Source: Methanobacteriota archaeon (GTDB taxonomy: Archaea; Thermoplasmatota; Thermoplasmata; RBG-16-68-12). From it: a stretch of 21,284 nt of DNA. Under the pieces are notes generated by a model. It was not told the origin of the DNA. It worked only from the letters and a program-made list of their open reading frames with translations, and did not search any database. A program made the position numbers and the translations under genes. The stretch spans positions 1 through 21,284 of the forward strand of contig VBME01000147.1 in NCBI GenBank assembly GCA_005878995.1. Direction: 5' to 3'. Below, piece by piece: positions 8,226-14,035 of this stretch. Numbering within the stretch: the first letter of the stretch is position 1; the number at the start of each line of letters is the position of its first letter.

Positions 8226-8861
8226 ATGAGGAATTTGGAGCTCCTCGTGACCGCACTTCTGGTTGCCCTTTTCGTCCTCCCCGCGTCGCTTGCCGATGCG
8301 TCCGTCGCGCCGCCCACCGCGTCCGCGGTGCCGAGTGCAAAGTTGTCCGTGTCGGTCGGCGTCGACCCAGGGGGCAACGTCCGGTTCGCACCGGCCACGA
8401 TCCTCATCCCACAAGTCAATCTCACGTTGAACGTGACGTTCTACAACAATTACACGACCCCCGGGATGAACCACACCTTCACGATCTTCAACGCGGACAT
8501 GACGCTCATCGAGATCAGCACGGGAGATGTCGCCCCGGGGGCCAACGCGAGCATCGAATTCCATATCAACACGATGACGAACATCACGTACAGGAATGTC
8601 TCCTTCACCCCGGAGGCGACGGCCCAAGGCATCCGATGGTTTTGCATTCCTCATCGGCAGGCAGGGATGCTCGGCGAAATCTTGTTGGCGGGCTTTACAC
8701 CCCTCGCCCCCCAAAAGGGGATCAACCTCCGAGCCTACTGGATCGGGATCATCGGGATCGCCGCAACCCTGGCCTGGACCGGGATCAGTTATTTCGTCAT
8801 CAAGTCCTCGAGCCGCCACCAGAAGGGCCACCGGGAGCACATCCGGAAGGGGCTTCCATGA
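8226..8861 (+). CDS. Membrane-anchored type 1 (blue) copper protein, cupredoxin fold
   Basis: Probable one-electron carrier on the outer face of the membrane, 211 residues. N-terminal hydrophobic signal/anchor at residues 5-22; a cupredoxin domain at about 40-155; a C-terminal membrane helix at about 171-192 (YWIGIIGIAATLAWTGISYF) followed by a basic cytoplasmic tail. Candidate copper ligands are H83 (MNHTF), then C140, H143 and M148 in WFCIPHRQAGM, the Cys-X2-His-X4-Met loop of mononuclear type 1 copper sites. The two-cysteine CuA loop of oxidase subunit II is absent, so this is not subunit II. First gene of the operon with Rieske and cytochrome b, so it likely accepts electrons from the Rieske cluster, as sulfocyanin- or halocyanin-type proteins do in other archaea. 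It overlaps the next gene by ATGA. Confidence 0.88.
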   Translation: MRNLELLVTALLVALFVLPASLADASVAPPTASAVPSAKLSVSVGVDPGGNVRFAPATILIPQVNLTLNVTFYNNYTTPGMNHTFTIFNADMTLIEISTGDVAPGANASIEFHINTMTNITYRNVSFTPEATAQGIRWFCIPHRQAGMLGEILLAGFTPLAPQKGINLRAYWIGIIGIAATLAWTGISYFVIKSSSRHQKGHREHIRKGLP

Positions 8862-9151
8862 CCGAGTTGATCCGGAGCGATGCGCCGCGGCGCAGCTCGA
8901 TGGGGGCCCTCGCAATCGGCGGGCTTATCATCGGGATCATCTGGTTCAGCATCTTGACCGTCATCCTCGCGATACAAGACCTGAACGGGTTCGCGGATTC
9001 CCAGACGGACTCCTATATGGCCGTCTTCATGGGGATGGTGTTCCTCCTCCTCGCGGTCGCGATCGACGTCTATCGCAAAGAGTTCATGCCGGACGAGCTG
9101 ATTCACAAGATTCGCAGGCCGAAAATCGTCTTGACGAGACCGTTCCGATGA
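8858..9151 (+). CDS. Small two-helix membrane protein of unknown function
   Basis: 97 residues, MTELIRSDAPRRSSMGALAI at the start. Two membrane helices, about 16-40 (GALAIGGLIIGIIWFSILTV) and 52-69 (YMAVFMGMVFLLLAVAIDVY), then a basic tail ending RRPKIVLTRPFR; the positive-inside rule places both ends in the cytoplasm. The ATG overlaps the stop of the copper protein (ATGA), so translation is coupled. I do not recognise a family. Its place between the copper carrier and the Rieske protein suggests an accessory or assembly subunit of the cytochrome b complex, which is inference from context only. Confidence 0.8.
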   Translation: MTELIRSDAPRRSSMGALAIGGLIIGIIWFSILTVILAIQDLNGFADSQTDSYMAVFMGMVFLLLAVAIDVYRKEFMPDELIHKIRRPKIVLTRPFR

Positions 9152-9161
9152 GGTCGTCTCG

Positions 9162-9965
9162 ATGAGCTGGGAAGACGAAGAGAAGGAGAAAGGCATGACC
9201 CGGCGCGACTGGGTCCGGTTCGGCATGGCCGCCGGCGCCCTCGGCGCCCTCGGGGGCCTCGGGGGGCTCGTGACGGGCCAACTCCTCCCGCCCCCGCTCC
9301 AGTTCACGGGCGAGATCCGGGAGACGATTCAGTACACGAAGTTCCCTCCGACGGACCCCACCGCGGACCTTTGGTGGAATCCGCGGGCCGGGACGCCGGT
9401 CAAGGTCAAGGATTTTGACAGGGAGTGGAAAGGCGCAACGGGCGTCTGGCGGGGCCTGTTCCAGAACAACCAGTGGATTCCGGGCACGGGGTATCCGTGC
9501 CTGATCATCCGGATCAAGCGGGAGTCGACGTACTTCACCGAGCCTCCGGCTTCCGCGGTGCCCGCGAAGCTCCCGGAGGGCTTCAAGCTCTACTTCGACG
9601 ATCCGACGCTCGACCCGGCGAACAACGGCACGCGGATCGTCGTGCTCTTCGACCGCTGTGTGCATCTGTGCTGCTACCCCGGCTGGCACGTGATCAACAA
9701 CCCGCCGCCGGACCGGGGGTACGTCGTCACTCCCCCCACCTACGCCGTGTTTGGCGAGAACCCGGTGTACTGCATCTGTCACGGCTCCCAGTACGATCCG
9801 ATGCTCTTGATCGTCGAGACGAACCCGAAGAACGATGCCCTGTACGTCGGGGCCGAGCGGGTCCACGGGCCGGCGCCGCGCGCCCTCCCCGTAATCCCCG
9901 TGAAGTCCCAAGGGGGAATCCTCGTCGGTGGCCTCGCGGATCCGGCGTGGTACATCTATTGCTGA
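9162..9965 (+). CDS. Rieske [2Fe-2S] iron-sulfur protein with twin-arginine signal
   Basis: High-potential subunit of the quinol-oxidising cytochrome b complex, 267 residues. A Tat-like N-terminus, MTRRDWVRFGMAAGALGALG, carries RR at residues 14-15 followed by a Gly/Ala-rich hydrophobic anchor. Box 1 is CVHLCC (C166 and H168 ligands, C171 disulfide); box 2 is CICHGSQYDP (C204 and H207 ligands, C206 disulfide). The 32-residue spacing between boxes includes a Pro-rich insertion (NNPPPDRGYVV), longer than in classical mitochondrial forms but seen in archaeal Rieske proteins. Two starts compete: ATG 9162 after GAGGT (9150-9154), and ATG 9195 after AAGGAG (9183-9188), which would begin directly at MTRRDW. 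The TatA/TatC genes later in the window fit its export. Confidence 0.95.
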   Translation: MSWEDEEKEKGMTRRDWVRFGMAAGALGALGGLGGLVTGQLLPPPLQFTGEIRETIQYTKFPPTDPTADLWWNPRAGTPVKVKDFDREWKGATGVWRGLFQNNQWIPGTGYPCLIIRIKRESTYFTEPPASAVPAKLPEGFKLYFDDPTLDPANNGTRIVVLFDRCVHLCCYPGWHVINNPPPDRGYVVTPPTYAVFGENPVYCICHGSQYDPMLLIVETNPKNDALYVGAERVHGPAPRALPVIPVKSQGGILVGGLADPAWYIYC

Positions 9966-9969
9966 GGTG
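9964..9969 (+). promoter_or_regulatory. Ribosome binding site that argues for a cytochrome b start near 9975
   Basis: GAGGTG directly at the Rieske stop codon. The same TGAGGTG arrangement precedes the next gene by the same distance (10746-10752 before ATG 10757). Here the corresponding in-frame codon is ACG at 9975, not ATG, which makes the start of cytochrome b doubtful. Confidence 0.5.
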
Positions 9970-9974
9970 GGCGA

Positions 9975-10748
9975 ACGTCGACGACGGGGGACATCCGGCA
10001 AGATACGGGGCGGTCGATTTTCGGCTGGATCAAGTCCCGCTTTCCCACGGTGCCGTACGCGGACCTCACACGGGTCGTCCTCGAGACGGACCAGCGGCAG
10101 GTGCCGCGAAGCCACGCCGAGAAGTACGAGCTCAAGACGATCTGGTACTGGTACCCGCTCTACTGCCTCGGCGGCATCTCGTTCGTCGCGTTCGTCATCC
10201 TGACGATCACCGGCATCCTGCTCGGCTTCTTCTACGTCCCGGACGGCCGGCTCCAGCTCGATACGGCGACCAGCCTGCCGACGAACGGCGCTTACCTGTC
10301 CATGCTCGTGATCATGAACAACGTACCGTTCGGGTTCATCATCCGGGGGATGCACCACTGGTCGGCCCATGTGATGATCGCCGCGGTCTTCCTCCATATG
10401 TGCCGCGTGTACTTCACGGGCGCCTACAAGAAACCCCGGGAGCTGAACTGGCTCCTCGGCGTGATTCTCATGCTCGTCACGATCATGTTCGGCTATTCCG
10501 GATACCTGTTGCCCGCGAACGCACTGAGCGAGGGCGCCGCGAACATCGGGATCAACATGACGCGGGCCTCTCCGGTCATCGGGGACCAGCTCGCGACGCT
10601 CCTGTTCGGGGACATCAACACCCTCTCCGGAGTCTACATCTTGCGGTGGTACTGGATCCACGTGTTCATCCTGCCCCTCGTGGGAACGGGGCTGATGGTC
10701 CTCCATATGGCGCTGGTATGGCTCCAGGGCGTCGCGGAGCCGCACTGA
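9975..10748 (+). CDS. Cytochrome b, N-terminal (cytochrome b6-like) half
   Basis: Di-haem membrane subunit that oxidises quinol. The frame is open from the Rieske stop (9963-9965) to 10748 and encodes DIRQDTGRSIFGWIKSRFP, then four membrane helices. Haem ligands: RGMHHWSAHVMIAAVFLHMCR (His-X13-His) in helix B and WIHVFILPLVGTGLMVLHM (His-X14-His) in helix D; GYSGYLLPANAL is the conserved cd loop region. It ends after helix D, so the C-terminal half is in the next gene, as in b6f-type split cytochromes. No ATG, GTG or TTG occurs in frame before GTG 10050, yet conserved-looking sequence (WIKSRFP) lies upstream of it. I set the start at ACG 9975 after GAGGTG (257 residues); either it is a rare start, or a base is wrong here. 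Confidence 0.9.
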   Translation, partial: TSTTGDIRQDTGRSIFGWIKSRFPTVPYADLTRVVLETDQRQVPRSHAEKYELKTIWYWYPLYCLGGISFVAFVILTITGILLGFFYVPDGRLQLDTATSLPTNGAYLSMLVIMNNVPFGFIIRGMHHWSAHVMIAAVFLHMCRVYFTGAYKKPRELNWLLGVILMLVTIMFGYSGYLLPANALSEGAANIGINMTRASPVIGDQLATLLFGDINTLSGVYILRWYWIHVFILPLVGTGLMVLHMALVWLQGVAEPH

Positions 10749-10755
10749 GGTGATC
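10747..10755 (+). promoter_or_regulatory. Perfect archaeal Shine-Dalgarno GAGGTGATC
   Basis: Exact complement of the archaeal 16S rRNA 3' end, overlapping the cytochrome b stop and placed just before ATG 10757. It fixes the start of the cytochrome b C-terminal/HdrC fusion gene. Confidence 0.75.
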
Positions 10756-10756
10756 C

Positions 10757-12076
10757 ATGGAAATCGAGCGTGTGAAGGGAAAGATCATGGAAGGGCAGCC
10801 GGGCTTCCCCCGCCAGTACGGGCCCTCGCGGTCCGACCACCAGCCCGGGATCCCGTTCTTCCCGCAAGAAACGGCCCGGGACTTCGTATTGATCTTCCTC
10901 CTCACCGCTCTCCTGTTCTTCCTCTCCGCGTTCGTCACGCCATTCCTCGGACCGGCCCGGAGCCCGCAGATCTCGGAGCTCATTGTCCCGGACTGGTATC
11001 TCCTCTTTTCCTGGGGCCTTCTGAAAGTCGCGGACGTCTTTCCTCAGTTTGTGATCGGGGCCGGCACGCCGCTCAAGACGGATTTCAACGCCGCGTTCTG
11101 GGGCGATCTGCTCAGCGGAATCCCGGTGATCTTCCTGCTGATCCTGCCCTTCATCGATCGGGGGCGGGAAGCTCGTCCCGCGAAATCGCCCGTCCGCTCC
11201 GCGTTCGGGGTCGCGTTCCTCCTGGCGTGGATCTTCACCGCCTCCCTGTACTCGATCCGGGAGGTCGTGGCGCAGCGGTGGCAGACGCCAAACGGTTCTC
11301 CGCTCATCAACGACACCGCGATGAAATGGTTCTTCGTGATCCCGCCCGTGCTCGTCGGGCTGACGTCATACATCGGCCTGCGCCGGCTCGGCTATCAGCC
11401 GATGCGGAAGTGGCTCTTCCCGTACGTAGCGGGCCTCACGGCGATCGTGGTCGTGCAGGCCGCGGGCATCTTCTTGATCCCGGGCTGGCTCGGACCCGAG
11501 GTCCGACCGTACGTGATCCAACTCGGCATCTTCCTCCTGGTCCTGATTGTCCCGATGCTCGTCGCGAGCGTCGCGGTGTTCGCCGTGCCCGAATCGCAGG
11601 CGCGGAAGTGGGTGGTCCGCTCGGGGGTCGCGGCCTTCGTCGTATTCGGAGCGCTCGTCGTGTTCTTCATGAACTCGGGCCGACCGAACCACGTCGCCTT
11701 CACATGGGTCCTGTCCGTGCTCTATCCGAACATGAACACCCTCGTGCTCATGCCGATGTTCGCCATGCTCACCGCGTACATGGGCGTCCGCCGACCGTAC
11801 AGCACGTACGAGTACCTCCTGAACGAGTGCTATCAGTGCGGCAAGTGCCACACCGTGTGCCCCGTGACGAAAGTCGAGGACGACGCCCTCGGCGGCCTGA
11901 ACCTCGTCTACAACACGTTCAAGAAGCAGCACGACGGCGTCCCGCTGTGGACGTGCCTCGCGTGTGATGCGTGCAGCGCGGTATGTCCGTTGGACATCCA
12001 GTACAGCGACTACATCCTCGAGGAGCGGGCGAAGGTCCACGCCCGCATGGCCGCGGACGGAGGCGGGAAGGAATGA
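10757..12076 (+). CDS. Fusion: cytochrome b C-terminal half (subunit IV-like) + extra membrane helices + HdrC-like 2x[4Fe-4S] domain
   Basis: 439 residues with three parts. Residues 1-170 resemble the cytochrome b C-terminal domain: a helix at 43-63, the Qo-site motif PDWY (78-81, equivalent to PEWY), and helices at about 115-133 and 148-167. Residues 190-345 add about five more helices (for example 222-242, 253-277, 287-305, 326-343). Residues 350-425 carry two [4Fe-4S] motifs, CYQCGKCHTVCP (C358, C361, C364, C368) and CLACDACSAVCP (C400, C403, C406, C410), in the spacing of HdrC, GlpC and succinate-dehydrogenase-like ferredoxin domains, on the cytoplasmic side. The product would therefore complete cytochrome b and pass electrons directly to or from a cytoplasmic Fe-S chain. 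The next gene is HdrB-like, with stop and start overlapping (12073-12076). The architecture is one I do not recognise from described bc complexes. Confidence 0.88.
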   Translation: MEIERVKGKIMEGQPGFPRQYGPSRSDHQPGIPFFPQETARDFVLIFLLTALLFFLSAFVTPFLGPARSPQISELIVPDWYLLFSWGLLKVADVFPQFVIGAGTPLKTDFNAAFWGDLLSGIPVIFLLILPFIDRGREARPAKSPVRSAFGVAFLLAWIFTASLYSIREVVAQRWQTPNGSPLINDTAMKWFFVIPPVLVGLTSYIGLRRLGYQPMRKWLFPYVAGLTAIVVVQAAGIFLIPGWLGPEVRPYVIQLGIFLLVLIVPMLVASVAVFAVPESQARKWVVRSGVAAFVVFGALVVFFMNSGRPNHVAFTWVLSVLYPNMNTLVLMPMFAMLTAYMGVRRPYSTYEYLLNECYQCGKCHTVCPVTKVEDDALGGLNLVYNTFKKQHDGVPLWTCLACDACSAVCPLDIQYSDYILEERAKVHARMAADGGGKE

Positions 12077-13032
12077 TGGAGACGGAGTACGGCCCCGGCC
12101 GGACGATCCCGCACCCGGTCATGTTCCGCGTCCTCGACAGCGAGGCCGAGGATACCACGATCCCGGAGCTCAAGGTCGAGCACAAATCCGAGTTCGCGTA
12201 CTACCCCGGGTGCATCGACTACTACGACGTCGAGATGCAGTTCTCCCACATGAACTACGGCGACACGAACCACGGGATCATCTTCGACTCCTCGATCAAG
12301 CTGCTGCGGGCCGTCGGGATCCAGCCGATGATCTTGGACCGCTCCTTCATGAAGTGCTGCGGCCACGACCAGCTTTGGCAAGGCAAGGTCGACGTCTTCG
12401 AGCGGATGCGAGACTACAACACGAAGATCATCAAGATGCTCGGCGTGAAGACGTTCATCACCTCGTGTGCGGAAGGCTACCGAACCTTCAAGCTCGACTA
12501 CAAGCTGGATGGCGTCCGGGTCGTGCACATCACCCAATTCCTGTATGAGCGGGGCCTGCGGATCCCGCCGCAGCCCGAGACCGCGAAGAAGATCCGCGTC
12601 GCGTTCCAGGATCCGTGCCGTTCCGGCCGACAGATGCCGCTTGACCCCGTGTATGAGGAGCCGCGCGAACTCGTGAAGCGCGTGGACAACGCGGAGCTCG
12701 TCGAGCTGAAGACGTTCCGCGCGGATGCGCAGTGTTGCGGCGTCGCGCAGATGATGTACTGTAACGACAAGACGAAAGGCCTCACGGCGTCGCGGATGGA
12801 CGAGGCGTCGGACGTCGGCGCGGACTATCTCTTGGTCGCATGTCCGAAGTGCCTGACCCATTTCGGCTGCCTCCACCACGAGAACAAGTGGAAGCCCGGC
12901 GAGGAGCGTTATGCGTTCAAGGTGATGGACGTCACGCAGTTCCTGGCGGAACGGCTCCCGGGCGACTACCCGACGGGCAGCAACATCGACGCGAAGCGGA
13001 AAGAGCCGCCTCTGCCCGGGAGAAGGGGGTGA
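12073..13032 (+). CDS. HdrB/GlpC/GlcF-type CCG-domain iron-sulfur protein
   Basis: 319 residues, soluble. The C-terminal CCG motif is complete: C182 (DPCRSGR), C221-C222 (AQCCGVAQM), C257 and C260 (ACPKC), the pattern known to hold a non-cubane [4Fe-4S] cluster in HdrB. The N-terminal motif has C47 (YYPGC), C95-C96 (MKCCGHD) and C132 (SCAEG) but lacks the final cysteine, so its cluster may be altered or absent. Starts at ATG 12073 (or 12076) after GGAAGG, overlapping the stop of the HdrC-like fusion. In known systems HdrC/HdrB pairs reduce disulfides or carry electrons to flavin subunits (GlpC, GlcF); here the partner membrane protein is a cytochrome b, so the substrate is unknown: thiol/disulfide, ferredoxin or a 2-hydroxyacid dehydrogenase. 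Confidence 0.88.
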   Translation: MMETEYGPGRTIPHPVMFRVLDSEAEDTTIPELKVEHKSEFAYYPGCIDYYDVEMQFSHMNYGDTNHGIIFDSSIKLLRAVGIQPMILDRSFMKCCGHDQLWQGKVDVFERMRDYNTKIIKMLGVKTFITSCAEGYRTFKLDYKLDGVRVVHITQFLYERGLRIPPQPETAKKIRVAFQDPCRSGRQMPLDPVYEEPRELVKRVDNAELVELKTFRADAQCCGVAQMMYCNDKTKGLTASRMDEASDVGADYLLVACPKCLTHFGCLHHENKWKPGEERYAFKVMDVTQFLAERLPGDYPTGSNIDAKRKEPPLPGRRG

Positions 13033-13034
13033 TC
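13026..13034 (+). promoter_or_regulatory. Shine-Dalgarno GGGGTGATC that selects a TTG start
   Basis: GGTGATC complements the archaeal anti-SD and overlaps the stop of the HdrB-like gene. It sits just before TTG 13037, supporting TTG as the start codon of the ferredoxin gene. Confidence 0.65.
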
Positions 13035-13036
13035 GC

Positions 13037-13711
13037 TTGGCTACGGTGCCCGCGGTCGCCCCGAAGCCCTCGGCCCCGCCGAGCCCTCCGGCGGATCCGC
13101 TCGTGGCGTACTACCGAAACGTCCGCCAGATGAACCTCGCGCTGGCGAAGGAGCGGTACAAGCAAGGGTTCAAGGTCCGCACGCAGGAGTACATCCGAGG
13201 CCGCGGCACGCTCGCCATCGTGGACGAAGAGATCTGCATGGGGTGCACCCACTGCTTCGACAACTGCGCCTTCGAAGCGATCGACATGGTGGACCGGAAG
13301 TTCGCGCTGCCGGAGTATACGTACACGTCGCGCAAGGCGATCATCATCGAGGACAATTGCGTCGGCTGCGAGAAGTGCGCGATCGTATGTCCCGTCGACG
13401 CGATCACGATGGTCACGAAGCATGGGTTCGAGGTGAGGGACGGGCGGGTCGTCTCGACGACCGCCCCGCCACCGGCTCCGCGGCCTGCTGCACCTGCAGC
13501 CGTCACCCCGAGACCCGCGACGCCGCCCCCCGCGGCGCGACCCCCGCCGAGCCCACCGACTCCCTCGAAGCCCGTGGCGCCTTCGGAACCGACCGAGACG
13601 CCCTCCCCCAAGGCCCCGCCGCCGAAACCGGAACCGGAGGAAGAAGAGGCCGAGGAGTCCGCCGAGGAGTCGACCGAGGAGTCGGAGACTCTGGAGGAGG
13701 ACGAGGGATGA
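13037..13711 (+). CDS. 2x[4Fe-4S] ferredoxin with a proline-rich and acidic C-terminal tail
   Basis: 224 residues. The core (about 55-135) binds two [4Fe-4S] clusters: CMGCTHCFDNCAF (C67, C70, C73, C77) and CVGCEKCAIVCPV (C108, C111, C114, C118). About 30 residues separate the motifs, longer than in small bacterial ferredoxins and similar to NuoI-like or polyferredoxin subunits. The N-terminus is Pro/Ala-rich. From residue 142 the tail is low complexity: Pro/Ala-rich to about 200, then Glu-rich (PEPEEEEAEESAEESTEESE). The tail is likely disordered and strongly acidic, perhaps a docking arm. Starts at TTG 13037 after GGGGTGATC. Probably the electron-carrying partner of the HdrB-like protein; it is not a stand-alone housekeeping ferredoxin by size. 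Confidence 0.88.
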   Translation: MATVPAVAPKPSAPPSPPADPLVAYYRNVRQMNLALAKERYKQGFKVRTQEYIRGRGTLAIVDEEICMGCTHCFDNCAFEAIDMVDRKFALPEYTYTSRKAIIIEDNCVGCEKCAIVCPVDAITMVTKHGFEVRDGRVVSTTAPPPAPRPAAPAAVTPRPATPPPAARPPPSPPTPSKPVAPSEPTETPSPKAPPPKPEPEEEEAEESAEESTEESETLEEDEG

Positions 13712-14034
13712 CGCAGCCCGTGACGTCCCCCACGGTGCTGAAGGCGCGCAAGGCGCCGCGGATGACGTACAAACAGGAGATCCAGACGATCAAGAACCTG
13801 CCGCGGGTGCAGCGGCTCATCGTGATCATGAAGATCGCGGGGGTCTTCCTCGTCGCGATTGGCCTCGAGGGCATCGTGACCGGGCACTACCTCTACACGC
13901 TGTTCTTCGTGCCCCTCGGCGTGTTCGTTTCGATGCTCCCGATCCGCATCCGGACGGGAGTCTGCATCGCGTGCCGATCGCCGCTGGACTCGCGCCAAGC
14001 GATCTGCCCTCGGTGCGGCGCGCCCCAGATGTAG
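13708..14034 (+). CDS. Two-helix membrane protein with C-terminal zinc ribbon
   Basis: 108 residues. A basic N-terminus (LKARKAPRMTYKQE), two membrane helices at about 37-57 and 60-78, then a cytoplasmic four-cysteine ribbon: CIAC (C86, C89) and CPRC (C100, C103), reading GVCIACRSPLDSRQ and AICPRCGAPQM. The spacing is that of a zinc ribbon, not of an Fe-S site. ATGA overlap with the ferredoxin gene makes it the last member of the operon. No family recognised; assembly factor or accessory subunit of the complex is an inference from position. Its stop is one base from the stop of the convergent gene. Confidence 0.82.
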   Translation: MTQPVTSPTVLKARKAPRMTYKQEIQTIKNLPRVQRLIVIMKIAGVFLVAIGLEGIVTGHYLYTLFFVPLGVFVSMLPIRIRTGVCIACRSPLDSRQAICPRCGAPQM

Positions 14035-14035
14035 G

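Noticed and set aside
8226..8861. Cytochrome oxidase subunit II
   Set aside because: The loop has a single Cys (C-X2-H-X4-M), not the CuA two-cysteine motif, and the topology differs from subunit II (one C-terminal anchor after the copper domain).
9963..9965. Read-through of the Rieske TGA to give a Rieske-cytochrome b fusion, since both genes share a frame
   Set aside because: A ribosome binding site GAGGTG sits at the stop, no selenocysteine-like or other recoding structure is seen, and the Rieske C-terminus looks complete.
9084..10745. 553-codon minus-strand open frame opposite Rieske and cytochrome b
   Set aside because: Composition is Arg/Asp/His-rich with no recognisable domain, and the opposite strand encodes clear haem and Rieske motifs.
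9425..10753. 442-codon plus-strand open frame overlapping Rieske and cytochrome b
   Set aside because: Arg/Pro-rich shadow in another frame; contains none of the expected motifs.
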